DNA of 64,000 nucleotides, taken from positions 1 to 64,000 of the forward strand of contig JAPEVF010000146.1 of assembly GCA_029747585.1 (NCBI GenBank), given 5' to 3'. The notes beneath the pieces are model-generated. The model ran no database searches and was not told the origin of the DNA. It saw only the letters and a list, made by a program, of their open reading frames with translations. The translations under genes and the position numbers were made by a program. Each line of letters starts with the position of its first letter. The first letter of the stretch is position 1. This stretch comes from Pleurotus djamor. Lineage: Eukaryota > Basidiomycota > Agaricomycetes > Agaricales > Pleurotaceae. This document shows, piece after piece, positions 1 through 11,149 of this stretch.

Positions 1-467
1 CCCTCCAAGCATTCGCCTCCGCCACAACAGATCCCATCATGCTCTCCATCTCCACAACCGCACAGCCCATCCCCGTCCTCCAAGCCATTGCCCCAACACC
101 TCCCCCNGTCTACCTCTATCTCCGTACTAATCACAACATATACATTCCCAGAAGCACCTGACTCCGTCAGTAAACCCTGCTTTTTCCCTGGCCCTCTCCT
201 TCCCTTGTAACTGATCCATTCCTCTCTTTCTTTCCTTCCATATCCATCCAGGCCTTCCACGAAGCAGTCGCCAATGCCCTCAACTCCCTCACCGCCCTCG
301 CAACCTTCGATCTCTCCGGCATGCACTGGGGGTCCTTTACAAAGCCCCAAGAAGGCGATAAACGCGTATGGCAGTCACAGCCGATGACAGCTGACTCGAT
401 GCAAGCGGACGTACTCATCGACGATGATGCCGATGCCCTTGACTTTGATGACTTCTTTGCGTACTAA
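1..467 (+). CDS. C-terminal part of an unidentified protein
   Basis: This is the 3' end of a gene that begins outside the window. The last exon starts after a CAG acceptor near 251 and reads AFHEAVANALNSLTALATFD, then a Trp-containing stretch, and ends in an acidic tail (DDDADALDFDDFFAY) with TAA at 465-467. An upstream open segment (about 3-107) is rich in Ala, Thr and Pro. One or two introns lie between 107 and 250, and an N at 107 falls next to a possible donor. The acidic, aromatic tail could be an interaction or activation surface, but I do not recognise the family and the N-terminus is missing. Confidence 0.5.
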
Positions 468-1943
468 AATTATCTTATCCCGTTTCGCGTAATGCGGTGT
501 AATTGTTTTATCCGTTTCTTGCATTCCTTGCGTGCTTCCCCACGCATCCCTCCCATCTCCCAGCTCCCCATCTTGTTTTTAGCCATCTCTCACTAGACTG
601 TCGCCCTTTCCGAATCCATCTCTGTCTCACCGTCTCCGTCTCTGTCTATCCTCGTTACATAGAGCCTTTCTATTTCATATCTAGACATCCGTATGCATAT
701 GCTATGTAGTGCTCTATCGTATTATATCCCTTATTGTCTCGCGTCCTTCTCATCATCATCATCCTCATCCTCGTCATTTTTTCTCATATTTCCTTCGCTT
801 TCTTGCTCTTTCAATTCACTTTCAATTCACTTTACTTCGTTCATATTCCTCCATCCATCCGTCCATCCTCTTTATTAGTTTTCACTTAATTCAAGTTCTC
901 TACCTTGCTAATCGTATCTGGAATAGTTTATATATAATCCCCCACACCATCAAGTTATCACCATTGAATCGTCAACTGTGTATCTGTATCTCGTATCTCG
1001 TATCTCCATATTTCGTATTCCGGATTCTACCAATAACATCTCTTCAACCTCCTCCTTGAAGCTTCTTACTTACACAAGGCCTTGTATACTTCCTCCTTGG
1101 CTTCGAAAGAAGTCTCGCACCCTATAGCCCTGTAGAGTATCATATGTGTGTGTTGGGCTGGGAAAATTTTGTGTTACGAGTAACGAGTAACGAGAACGTT
1201 TGAGTGGGACTCGACCGTTTCGAATGCTTCGCCCGACTTAAGCCCGGTAGGAGAGGCTGGGTAACCTATCTTTGGTAGGTGTGGATATGGATACTATGGA
1301 TATGCAGGGATGGGGTGGGGTTTGAAAAGAGGGAAAGAGGGAAAGAGGGAAAAAGGAAGGTTCAAGGTTGGGTATGTTGTGTGGAATGTAGATGAAGGAA
1401 ACCCGAACTTGGGGGTCAGATATACTCATACAGATACTCATACAGATACACTCCAGTACACCACAGGTCCACAGCTGTCGTGGATTCATGATTCATGATG
1501 TGGTGGGTGGATGGTCTAGAACGGAAGGATAATTTGTTCTTCGGTCATACCTTGTCGCCATAAGTACAGACTCCCAAGCCCAAGCCCCCAAGTTCAGGTG
1601 GGAAATAATTGGGAATCATGATGGAATGGCGAATGAGATGGGGATGGGATGATCATGAGAGGGAAGGAGGGAAGGGGGAAGGAGGGGGAAATGAAATGCC
1701 CCCGAAGAGCCACGTCGACCTTTGGGCTTCGCACAGTACTACTATTCGCCCGTGAGGAGTATGTGTAATTAAGGAAAATGGGAAAAGGGAAAAAGAGTGA
1801 AGTTAGGAACAAGGTTCAGACATGACGATAAACATATACCTGATACCAAGAGATATGTTACCCCACACTGACATGTGCGTAACGGTAACCTTTTTCGACA
1901 GGATGGGATGGGGTAGTCCGAGGTTGATAGGTGCAGGAAAGGC

Positions 1944-1971
1944 ATATCGTATATCGTATATCGTATATCGT
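1944..1971. repeat. Four tandem ATATCGT units
   Basis: Four perfect copies of the 7-mer ATATCGT lie head to tail, followed by degenerate GTATCAT-like copies. A separate duplication of a TATCATGAG unit lies at about 2007-2030. This looks like replication slippage in unconstrained DNA. Confidence 0.85.
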
Positions 1972-2660
1972 GTATCATACATCAGAGCATATCATAGCAC
2001 CGCATATCATGAGTATATCATGAGTATATCGTGTCTAGACACATACCTTGATCATACAATGTGTACAATGTTGCATGATCAACCGCGAAACTCCATGTTC
2101 GAACTTACTTGGAGTTTGACCTTGAGCTTGAGCTTGATGGTTGAGTTTGAGCTTGAACGCGTCCAGACTCAACATGCATCATCACCGACATTGATCCACG
2201 GGGCTCAGCCTCCACAGTCACCAGTGCAAATGCAAATGACATTCGACATTCGAAGCCTGAGGTATGTCGATGTGTCCCTCCGGGGATTCGCGCCGTTAGA
2301 AGTTGAACGCGCACAAGGGACGAAGGGACCAAAGACCAAGAGACCCAAGAATAGAACCAGGTATGTCGTATACCACCCGAACGACCGGGTCTCTCCCTTT
2401 CCCTCTTTCCTGCGTCTTCGCTGGATTCAAGTCGTAATGCATAATGTTTCAATACCATCACTACAAACGCTTAGCCGTGCGTAGTCCGTAGTTGGTTTAT
2501 TCCGTAGTATGTAGATCGCAGTCCGCTGATTCAACTGTGCGACTGTGCAAGCCCAGTAAGTCCGTGGTGGAAGGTAGCTTGGGTGTAGCCACGCGAGGAG
2601 GACTGGGACTTCATAAGTTCATATTCATATAACCCTGATGCCTATACTGTTAAACCATAC

Positions 2661-3068
2661 GGCCTTAAGGCCTTAAGCCTTAAGCATTGCGGCCATCCGC
2701 GTCGGACAATCGAGGGTTGGAGTGGTGTGTAAGTGTGAGTGTATCGTAACGTTTCTGCTTCTGCTCCTGAGTCCTGAGTCCTGTGTGGTATGCATCAATC
2801 CGCTGAATGGTGACATTCACACCCGACGTGAAATTGAAATGCACGAGAGGTCAGATGATCGACTGTACGAGAGATGACTGATTACNTGGGGGGAACCTGA
2901 AAGGCCTTCCTGAAAGGCCTGAGGGTAAGATGTGTGTGATGAGTGATGGTGGGATGTGTGATGTGGGGTCGATGGACGGACGGAAACTATAGGAAGCACC
3001 GAAGCATCACGAAACCCCGGAGAGACGGGGAGACGAGCCGTATTGCCACTGATCAGGCCTTCAGGCCT
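2661..3068. repeat. Cluster of AGGCCT palindromes
   Basis: The hexamer AGGCCT occurs at 2668, 2902, 2915, 3055 and 3063, five times in about 400 bases. The first sits in a 12-base perfect palindrome (GGCCTTAAGGCC, 2661-2672). The 2902/2915 and 3055/3063 copies form close direct repeats. It may be slippage or a protein-binding array; the sequence alone does not decide. Confidence 0.6.
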
Positions 3069-3236
3069 CTCAGGCTTGGGTAGTATGTATGTGGGTTTTT
3101 TTCGATTGAATTGAATTGGGATGTGTATGTCATTTGGGTCATTTGGATCATCCCGAGTTTCGGGAGAAGCGAAGGAAGGAAAGGAAAGATGGTAAGAGAA
3201 GAAGCGAGTATTGAGACTCGGAGTACTGGGAGTGCT

Positions 3237-3264
3237 GAGAGTCTGAGGGTCTGAGAGTCTGAGA
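3237..3264. repeat. Imperfect GAGTCTGAG tandem repeat
   Basis: Three near-identical copies of a GAGTCTGAG-type unit lie in the spacer upstream of RPC34. It is a simple slippage repeat with no coding content. Confidence 0.7.
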
Positions 3265-3828
3265 GATGTGATGCACGGATGCATGATGCACGATGTGGGC
3301 CCTGTGTAGTGGTCCAGATAGCGATAGCTTCGTTGGGGTTGTATCACAGACGAGACCGGTGACCCGTGGAGGGTTCCTCGGGTGAATGATGTCAATCGGG
3401 ACGAAGAGAATATGCGGAATCGAATGTGGGGTAAGATATGATTATGATATGATGTGAGGTGTAAGGTCTTGGGGTACATATGACCGGGGTGATGCATGAT
3501 GCCAGGTACCAGGAGATCTAGAGAGCCAGCGCATACCTGTGCCTGGGAGAAAAAGCAGGACGAGAAGCATTAGCAAAGATAAAGATTCGGTTAAGACTTC
3601 GTCGGTATGTCAAGTTGACTTGTATGGAAGTGCAGGCCAAGGGTGCATGTGGCCCGGAAAAAGCAAAAAANGCTCAATGTTGATCGGGTTTATTATGGGC
3701 GCTAATTTCACATCCTCTCCGTCTGTCTCTCATCCCGTTGTTATATTCGTATCTCTTGCATATCTCTTTCCCACTAGTCCAACTTGGTCTTGGTCTGGCT
3801 TCCCACTCATCCCATTCTTCTGCTCGAT

Positions 3829-5980
3829 ATGAGCAAACGCGCCGGTAACAATGCAGAAGGGAAGATCCATCAGGCTATCCTAGCCTCCCAGAACCAGGTA
3901 TTTCACTCCCATACCCCCCGGTCAATCCTCGTAGAAATGTAAACACTAATAGCCCACCCATGATCTTTTTTCTGCTTTCTGCTTTCTGCTTATCTCTTAG
4001 GAAATGACGGCGAAAGAGATGGAGACACTCTTGCCGGATGCCAAAGCCAGACAAAAGGCACTGAACTTCCTTCTCGCGAAGGGGCTGATCAAAGCGCTAC
4101 AGAGCTCCGCGGGGCTGGTCTTCAGAGGCGTTTCGAAGAATGAGTTGGACGCGTGAGTATTCCGGTGATATGTCATATACGATATACACACAAATGGTCT
4201 TATGTGGCCTTACGAGAATGTGACCGGAATGCTCATCACGAGGCTCGCAGCACGAAGGATCTTACCGCCGAAGAGGCCCTCGTCTATAGCCACATACAGG
4301 GCTCGAAGAACGAAGGTATGTCGCCTCTAACTCCGTCTCAAATGTGTGGCTGCTTCGCTAATCTAATGACTATGTGAATTTCGTGATATGCTTTGTCGTA
4401 AACTCACCCACTCTCTTCAGGGATATGGACGAAGCAGCTGAATGTCAAGACGAACCTGCATAGGACCGTCATCGACCGTTGCATCAAAACGTTGGTGCAA
4501 AAGTCGATGATCAAGCGTGTTCCCTCGGTTCAGGTGCGCCGGTCCGCCAGTCCCCCCTCCTTCCCTTCCTCCTTCCCTTCTCTCTCTTCACAGATGTCAA
4601 TGATTTATAAATGAAATAACTGATCATCACCCCTTCTTAAAGCATCCGACCCGTAAAATATACATGGTGGAGGGGTTAGAGCCGTCAATTGCATTGACTG
4701 GAGGTCCATGGTATACGGACAACGAATTGGACACGGAGTTCATCAAGCTCCTCATGAACGCATGTCTCCGATTCATACAGGAAAAGGTAAGCATTACGCA
4801 TACGCACTGGGGACCGGGACGGGAGGGGGCCGGGGAAACCTCCAGCTGAAGCTTGGGCTTCACTTCCCCCCCTTCCTAACCTAAACCGTGTGTATCTTCT
4901 ACTTTCGGTTTTCATATGCTCATTCCCTCCCCACACATACACTTATAGAGTTTCCCAAAACGGCGCAACTCCTCCCACTCGCAGGACACGGACACAGCCC
5001 TCTACCCCATCAGTAACGCACCGGAATACCCGACCGCTCAGAACATCCGGACGTTCTTGAAGCAAAGCCGTATTACTGACACTGATTTATCCGTGGAACA
5101 CGTTGAGATGCTCCTCAATGTGTTGGTCCTTGATGGGGAGATTGAAAAGGTGTGGTGTTCATTTTTGATTCTTGATTCTGTGATTTGGATGGGGATAGGG
5201 ATGTTGGGGAGCTTCTTTTTCTATCGACCCTCCCTGTGCGATCTTTGTGCTGATTTTTGAACGTTAAAGCTTCCTGCGTTCGGCGCACGTTGTGGGACTC
5301 GAATGCGATCAACGACGATGTTTCGTCCGACGATCAAAGGTCGAAGAAAAAGCGAAAAGGCACGCACGATTCAGACACGGACAGTGATAGCCACTCGAAA
5401 CGAAAGAAGAAACGGTCGAAATCGGAGGATAGTACGAAAAGGAAGAAAAAGTCGACGAGAAAACGCTATCGAGATGAAGATGGAGATGATGATAGCGAAC
5501 CTTCATCAAAGAAGAAAAAAGCGGGATCGGAATCTGGCTCGGATACCGATGGCGAGGATCGTGACCATAGCTCGAAAAGGGCGAAGAAAAAANTCGAAGA
5601 AGAGGAAGAGCAGGAAATACGAGACGTCTTCTGAATCGGATTCAGAGAGCGAGACGGCGTCGTCTGATTCTGAATCTGAATCCGATGGGGGTCGTGGTAA
5701 AAGTAAAAAGCGCAAATCCTCGAAACGGCGCGAGAGGTCGTCCAGCCCGGTTGCGATCAATGCATTTGAAGATTTCATGGGAGGGGCGAATATCTATAGG
5801 GCTGTGAAGCAGGAGAAGATGGCTTTGGGGTGGTCACAGGCACCTTGTGGCGATTGTCCTTCTTTCGACTTCTGCAAAGATGACGGCCCGGTCAATCCAA
5901 AGGAATGCCAATACTTTGAGGACTTTTTGCGTCCAATCCTCACAACCGCTCCTATAATGCTTGGAAACGACGAGTGGTAG
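3829..5980 (+). CDS. RPC34: RNA polymerase III subunit RPC34/RPC6 (frame interrupted)
   Basis: This is the winged-helix Pol III subunit that helps open the promoter and contacts TFIIIB. Exon 1 is 3829-3897 (MSKRAGNNAEGKIHQAILAS), exon 2 is 4001-4152, and further exons follow to 5980. The winged-helix segments include LTAEEALVYSHIQGSKNEG and TDTDLSVEHVEMLLNVLVLD. The C-terminus carries four Cys in the pattern CxxCx5Cx10C (CGDCPSFDFCKDDG...ECQYF), matching the Fe-S ligands of human RPC39. A Lys/Ser/Asp-rich insert of about 120 residues precedes it. The frame breaks twice: one base appears missing near 5285 (between LPAFG and LWDSN), and the N at 5593 is an extra base. Both are probably sequence errors that cancel. 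Confidence 0.93.
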
Positions 5981-6031
5981 TATATAATTGTTGGATCCAA
6001 TTGTAGTACAAATACAAAACGAACTGTAGCC

Positions 6032-7054
6032 CTAACGATTTCCCTTGCCGATGCGGTCAATCATCGCCTGAGTAAACTCGGCACCTTGAGAGACCACCAA
6101 GGACTCTGTGTCCAGTTGCGCGATTTTGCAGAGATCGTCGCCTCCCAGAAATCTGGCAGCGACGCCGACATATGTATCCGTGTCCTTAGAAATGGTGAAC
6201 TTGAAGAACTCCCAGCCCTGCGGTTCTCTTCCATCGACCATGAGGACATCTTGCGCGACATCATACTCAACACGCTTAAAGTCAAAACCTAGCCCTAGGC
6301 CAAGGGCCTTCGTGTAAGCCTCTTTCATGGTCCATATCCAGAAGAATCGCCGGAGCCCTTCTTCGGCGGATACGTTGTTTCCGCAAACCAGGGAGTACTC
6401 GAGGGTCGTTAACTAAGTGAAAGACCATTAGACCCTTGCTTTGGAGTGTTAGGGCGAACTTACGGCATCTCCTACGCCTTCGACGAAGGACCGGAGCGAT
6501 TCCTTGCGAGGGACGTGGAGTTTCATAACGTCCACTCCGATACTATAGGCTGGTGGGAGCATCGAACCTGGGGCAACAGCCATGGCAATGACCTCATTGT
6601 CATGAGTGAGGTTGAAGGCTATAGGCGTATCAGAAACAGGCTCTAGACTCACTGATATCAGCCATGTATTTCCGCTTGTGAAATGAAAACAAGGGGTACT
6701 AAACTGACAATGTACGGTTTGTTCGCCGTTGTAAATCCGAGTATGACTTCATCGTGTAATATTCCTCTATCATGGACGAGCATGCGGATCAGCAGGCGAC
6801 CAATTAGTGTACCTGATACCCGAACGTATTCAGTAATCTGGAGGCGCATCAATGGGCGAACGTACGACAGGCATCCTCACGCCTGTAAAACCGATTGACG
6901 CGAGCTACGCTGTCAGCATCGAGCACTTCGAGTGCATTTTGAAACAACTACGGTGCAGAGCATGCATGATACAGTCTAAAACGGTGAGTTTGAAACAACA
7001 ACACACGTCTTCGCTGAATTGAGCGGAATCGTAGATGATCGCCCAAACTTGCAT
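6032..7054 (-). CDS. 4'-phosphopantetheinyl transferase (Sfp/AASDHPPT type)
   Basis: It transfers 4'-phosphopantetheine from CoA to carrier domains of fatty acid, polyketide, nonribosomal peptide or lysine-pathway enzymes. The start is MQVWAIIYDSAQFSED (7054). An intron then joins to RFYRREDACR and, after another intron, GTLIGRLLIRMLVHDRGI. The Mg-binding motif is seen as SIGVDVMKLHVPR and the catalytic motif as WTMKEAYTKALG, both family hallmarks. The last exon (6328-6032) ends DRIGKGNR. It is convergent with RPC34 (51 bp apart) and divergent from the pfkB kinase gene. Whether it serves lysine synthesis (LYS5-like) or secondary metabolism cannot be told from the sequence. Confidence 0.92.
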
Positions 7055-7173
7055 TTGTGGAAGTAAATGGCAGAAGGGAGAGTCGGAGTTTCCCGATCAT
7101 TGCTCGCTTCCCAAAACGACGATCCCTGAGCAGATACTCTCCATCTACTTCTCGACTTGGTGCTAACTTCAAG
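7055..7173. promoter_or_regulatory. Shared promoter, PPTase / MAK32-like
   Basis: Only 119 bp separate the divergent start codons of the phosphopantetheinyl transferase and the pfkB-kinase gene, so both promoters and 5' UTRs must lie here or overlap the coding sequences. No TATA box is obvious. Confidence 0.5.
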
Positions 7174-8582
7174 ATGCCTACGGCAGAACCGCCGCATTTT
7201 GTGACCCTAGGGATGTTCATTATCGATGAGTTCTTATTCGAGGATGAAGATGGACGTCCCACGGGGAGAGTCCTGGAGCCGCAGGTATACACAGACACCT
7301 TGCGTTAAATGGTTTAGCACCACTTAATTTGTTGCGATAACAGATCGGTGGAGGCGGAACATATGCAGCTGTAGGCGCCAGGATATGGTTAGTCTGCTGA
7401 GGGGTGAGGCACTGACACAATCAGATATTGACTGAGTAACGCAGGTTGCCACCACAGGAGATAGGCATGGTGGTTGACCGGGGAGAAGACTTCCCACCTC
7501 GTGTTCAGCAACGATTAGAAACATATGGGTCTGGAGAAGACATGTGGATTTTTAGAGACCAGGGTGGCACGACCACGAAGGCCCTAAACTCCTACCGGGG
7601 GGNATCATCGAAAGTAATGTGGCCTTACGTTCAGCACGATTGCGCATGAAACATAGCGTGTGTAGCTTCGAGTACCTAACGCCTCGCACGCGTATCACCC
7701 CAAGCGACATCAATCCCACAAGAGCTGCCCGACCACGAACGTTGCATTTCATATGTTCACCAACCAGAGCGGTGACCATAATATCGGAAGTCCGGCAAGT
7801 CAAGGATTGGCATCCATTGATGATTTACGAGCCGATTCCTGTCTGTATTCTGTGGCGCTTTTGGACAGAGAAGCTGACACCATCTCAAGGATAGGTGCGT
7901 TCCGGAAGAACTACCTGCATTGCGCGAAGTATTGCCGTCCCTCTATGTTCTAAGGTATATCATTGGCGTGCCTCAGTTTAACAAAATGCTCACACGGAAG
8001 GCAGTCCCAATGCCGAGGAGGCGCTATCTTTGTTGTCCTATTCCCTCCCACCGAGCAAAGAGTCCATAGAACATGCGGCGGCGGAGTTTTTGGGATTTGG
8101 GGTTGGAGAACGCGGCGAAGGATGTGTGATCATTCGCAGCGGTGAAATGGGGGCGTACGTCTTGACCCGTGCAAAAGGAGGTAGATGGATCGAAGCGTTC
8201 TGGGGTAGTCAAGATACTGAGAAAGTAGTGGATGTCACCGGTACGTCGCGCCCTCGCTACCGAGCCTGAGATGTGTGTTGAGAGTTATTTCAGGCGCAGG
8301 GAATAGCTTCCTAGGAGGACTGGCGGCTGGGCTGAAACACGGATCAGACATATACGATGGTAAGCCCGGTATTCAGCGCTGACTCACTTCATATCACGAT
8401 GACCGAAACGGTTCTCGGAATGTTTGCTAGCGGTCCTGAGCGCAATCGTATCAGCGTCGTTCACCATTGAACAGAGTGGGCTCCCAACCATCACCTCGGG
8501 GCATGGATCGGAAGAAAGGTGGAACGGAGAGTCGCCCAAATCTCGACTAGAACGGCTGAGGGCACGAATAGAGGGGAATTGA
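7174..8582 (+). CDS. MAK32: pfkB-family carbohydrate kinase, MAK32-like
   Basis: This ribokinase-fold protein resembles yeast Mak32, which is needed for propagation of a double-stranded RNA killer element; its substrate is unknown. Exon 1 (7174-7284) begins MPTAEPPHFVTLGMFIIDEF. Exon 2 gives IGGGGTYAAVGARIW, and later exons give FEYLTPRTRITPSD and DRCVPEELPALREVLPS. The pfkB C-terminal signature is intact as VVDVTGAGNSFLGGLAAGL, joined across an intron at about 8239-8292. The last exon reads VLSAIVSASFTIEQSGLP and stops at 8582. An N at 7603 falls on the donor after NSYRG, so that junction is uncertain. The upstream in-frame ATG at 7057 is possible, but 7174 fits the family start better. Confidence 0.85.
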
Positions 8583-8642
8583 AAGTGTGGATTATGTGCA
8601 ATTACGAATAAGTGATCATACAAGAATAGAGATACACGTAGG

Positions 8643-9301
8643 TTATTGTTGTCCTGATTGAAATTTGGCACGGCTTGCAGCAAAGAGTTCTTCCTGCATG
8701 GCGAGCAATTCTGCTTCCGTCTTGCCTGACTGTTCGAACTTTGAGACCTTTTTCTCGCGATCCTGAGACGGAACGGTTCAGAACACACGGAGTGTGAGAG
8801 AGGAGCGGAAAATCATACCTTCTGTTGCTGTTTATGATCCTTCAGTACGTCCTCAACTTCGGATGTGAATTTGTCGAAGCCCAGTCGCTATAGAGGGTGG
8901 AGGTAAGAGAAGGAGCGAATAGCTTCCTAGGCGCAGATTGTACCTTCAGTGCAGAGATTATATGTTCCGGAGCAATCGTCTTCTTTGACTCTTGTTCACA
9001 TATTTCGTTAGCCTCCGAGGATATCAGGTGGATGAATTCTGGGGTTTAGATGATCAGAAAGGTCCTTGTTGCATGCTCGAGCGGACGGCGTTCACCTACA
9101 CAGCATTCGATGACGAGGTCGCGCGTTTCCTTTGCGCAAGTAACGTCGTCAGGTAGCAACTCTACAAAGAGACACATTCTAGTTGAGACGCAGCGCTTCA
9201 AGGAAAAGCATACCTGCTATCATTTTCGTTACGGTGGCTTTGGGTAACGAAAGGTCATCGTCACCGGGGGGAGCACCGGAATGGCCTTCGCGGTCGGACA
9301 T
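8643..9301 (-). CDS. NCB2: Negative cofactor 2 beta (Dr1/NCB2)
   Basis: NC2-beta pairs with NC2-alpha through histone folds and binds TBP on DNA, repressing or modulating RNA polymerase II initiation. The start is MSDREGHSGAPPGDDDLSLP (9301). The histone fold reads LPKATVTKMIAELLPDD, then a helix with DLVIECCVEFIHLISSEA and TIAPEHIISALKRLGF. A Gln/Lys-rich tail ends KFQSGQQ. Three introns are visible (about 8780-8816, 8891-8943 and one near 9040-9100). Length and order match Dr1. It is divergent from SmF with a 109-bp spacer. Confidence 0.93.
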
Positions 9302-9410
9302 GGTTGCAGTAGGAGGGTTGTAGTGGGAGGATGAATGAGGACGAATGGAATTTCGATGAGACTGCTGCCGTCAATTATTTTGAAGTCCGCACGCTTTCTT
9401 TTGAACCGTC
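9302..9410. promoter_or_regulatory. Shared promoter, NC2-beta / SmF
   Basis: A 109-bp spacer lies between two divergent start codons. No clear TATA box or known motif is seen. Both genes are constitutive housekeeping functions. Confidence 0.45.
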
Positions 9411-9879
9411 ATGTCTGCAGTTAGTTTTTCCGTCCTCAATTCTCGCGACGATGCACTCAAATCCCATTTATCTAGGTTAACCCAGTCAACCCCAAACCGT
9501 TCATGCAGGAGCTTACTGGGAAGCCCGTGTTCGTGCGACTAAAATGGGGACTGGAATATAAAGGTTTCCTGGTTAGCACTGATGGTTACATGAATCTCCA
9601 GGTTATTTCCTCCGATCTCCAAACAGAAGCACTCGTCTTACTCTTCTTCATAGCTCGCCAACACAGAGGAGTTCCAGGATGGCAAATCCAACGGTGCTCT
9701 TGGGGAAGTCTTCATCCGGTATGTGATTTCCGCGTCTGCTTGATTGCACGGTTTTCGCTCATCAGTTTCATCTCCAAAGGTGTAACAACGTCCTCTATAT
9801 AATATGTATCTATTTCTCAAGCACTCTCGCTCAGTTTCTGACGATCTTCTTTATTTACAGGGAGGCCCCTTCCGAGTAA
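9411..9879 (+). CDS. SMX3: Small nuclear ribonucleoprotein SmF
   Basis: SmF is one of seven Sm proteins forming the ring on U1, U2, U4 and U5 snRNAs. The joined exons give MSA + [18 protein letters not shown], the Sm1 motif ([23 protein letters not shown]) and, after an intron, [14 protein letters not shown] and the Sm2 motif [13 protein letters not shown]. The final exon gives REAPSE and TAA at 9877-9879. The first three introns use GT...AG. The last join keeps the expected short tail only if the intron runs from AT at 9802 to AC at 9858; see the separate entry. Confidence 0.9.
9802..9858 (+). other. Probable AT-AC intron in SmF
   Basis: After the codons for VLYI the sequence reads ATATGTATCT, which is the common fungal donor GTATGT with its first G replaced by A. 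Removing 57 nt, up to TTATTTAC, joins directly to AGG GAG GCC CCT TCC GAG TAA (REAPSE). A CTGAC branch-like site lies at about 9838-9842. The nearest GT donor (9805) would shift frame and add a long unrelated tail. A consensus base error at 9802 is the main alternative. Confidence 0.55.
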
Positions 9880-10228
9880 GATCTTGTACCCATGTCAGTA
9901 TCAGTTACTGTCCATCTTTTACGTGCCAAAATTATGTAGCAATTATGACACACGTCGCGTTTGTCTTAACAGCGCTGTCCAGCTTAGTGAGCCGCATCCG
10001 GGTATTCATTTCTCCTTCGAGATGCTCGGGACAGCCAAGTGGTCTGTGCGACGATGACTAGAAAGGAAGTCCGAGTCATGGGCTGTCTGACTTTCAATCT
10101 CCGGAGTCCTGCGAAATTTGCATTGCTGGGCCCATCCGCCAGCCCTCTCTGCTTCATAAGCCCCCACATCTCTTACACCACTCTTTTCCCCCAACGACCA
10201 CGAACTACCCACACCAACACCATATACA

Positions 10229-10917
10229 ATGGCCAAATCAATGCGATCCAAAGTCAAGCGATCATATCGCCACAAGAAACGTGAAGAAGGCATATACGCC
10301 GCCACCGAAGCAGCTCGTCTAGAGCGATTAAATGCCAAACTACAATCTGTAATCACTACGCCCAAGGTTGACTTAGTCGATGCCGAAGAAGATGACGATG
10401 AAGACGAGACGATGAGAGGTTGGTACTGGTTCACAGCTTTCGGTCTAGTGGACCCAGAAGAAATCACCCCGGAGAGGCTAGAGAGTCTTCGGCGCATAGA
10501 TCGAACACGAGCAGGCTTGTCTCGCAAAGACTTCGATTGATGCCTCTATTCCTTGCTTGCGCACAGTCGGGCCTTTCCATCGTCTCAATCCTGCACATCA
10601 TAAACTCCGGTTATTAACCTACTCCTCTCTTCCCAGCCGAGGATCAACCCCAGGACGTCACTGCGCGGACTTCAGGTACAACCCATCCGCTGCCACATCA
10701 TCTCGTGTCCCCTCCTAACCACGTGGACTCTCGTAGATGCTATGGATGTTGAGCTCGACAAGTCGAAGCGCATTTCAACGCACGGCCCGCGTGGCTCCCG
10801 GAGAGAAGAGTGGCGGAAATCCAAAGGCCTGGAACCCCGTCCTAAGCGCAATGGCATGAACCGCCAGGGACTGCCCGCCGCGAGGCGTAGGTCTGGCAGA
10901 TCACACCGAAGACGGTA
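10229..10917 (+). CDS. DUF2423 (YBL028C/Llp-like) small basic nuclear protein
   Basis: This family has short, very basic proteins thought to act in the nucleolus or nucleus; the biochemical role is unknown. Exon 1 (10229-10418) begins MAKSMRSKVKRSYRHKKREE and ends in an acidic run. Exon 2 (10737-10917) gives DAMDVELDKSKRISTHGPRG, then SRREEWRKSKGL and a C-terminus GRSHRRR. The junction uses GT at 10419 and TAG at 10736 and restores a codon (G + AT = Asp). The intron is 318 nt, about five times the usual size here, and its start stays open in frame for 40 codons. Confidence 0.8.
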
Positions 10918-11149
10918 ACCTGTACTTCGAGTAGGTGCCGGTTTCCCTTGTTTCACGTCACTTGCCGACTGTTATCTATAGGTCTCTCTATCTACTAGGT
11001 CCCTGCACGTATATGAAGTAGTTTATCCAGCCTTCCAGCCTTCCAAAAGTATTTTACCGGTGTATTGTCTGCTTTGCTTGTAGATCTAGTCTGCTACCTT
11101 CTACTGTCTTCGTCTCCCTCTACATATATGAAATATCTCGACTGCCTGC

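Larger units (their letters stand above)
468..3828. other. Long gene-free spacer with short repeats
   Basis: About 3.3 kb holds no supportable gene. The open frames here are pyrimidine-rich or repeat-derived, encode no recognisable domain and have no convincing splice-linked continuation. The first few hundred bases are a CT-rich tract that could include the 3' UTR of the upstream gene. The remainder has many local direct repeats and palindromes, listed separately. The last 300 bases upstream of RPC34 probably hold its promoter. Confidence 0.6.

Noticed and set aside
1822..2484. 220-codon open frame in the spacer
   Set aside because: Composition follows local repeats (ATATCGT units), there is no domain, and repeat-driven openness explains the length.
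2817..3497. 226-codon minus-strand open frame
   Set aside because: Rich in Ser/His/Pro from CT-rich DNA, with no family resemblance and no splice partners.
10419..10540. Reading DUF2423 as a single-exon gene ending RAGLSRKDFD
   Set aside because: The downstream exon (KRISTHGPRGSRREEW) is a clear family match with a good acceptor, so the spliced form is preferred. The alternative is kept as a finding.
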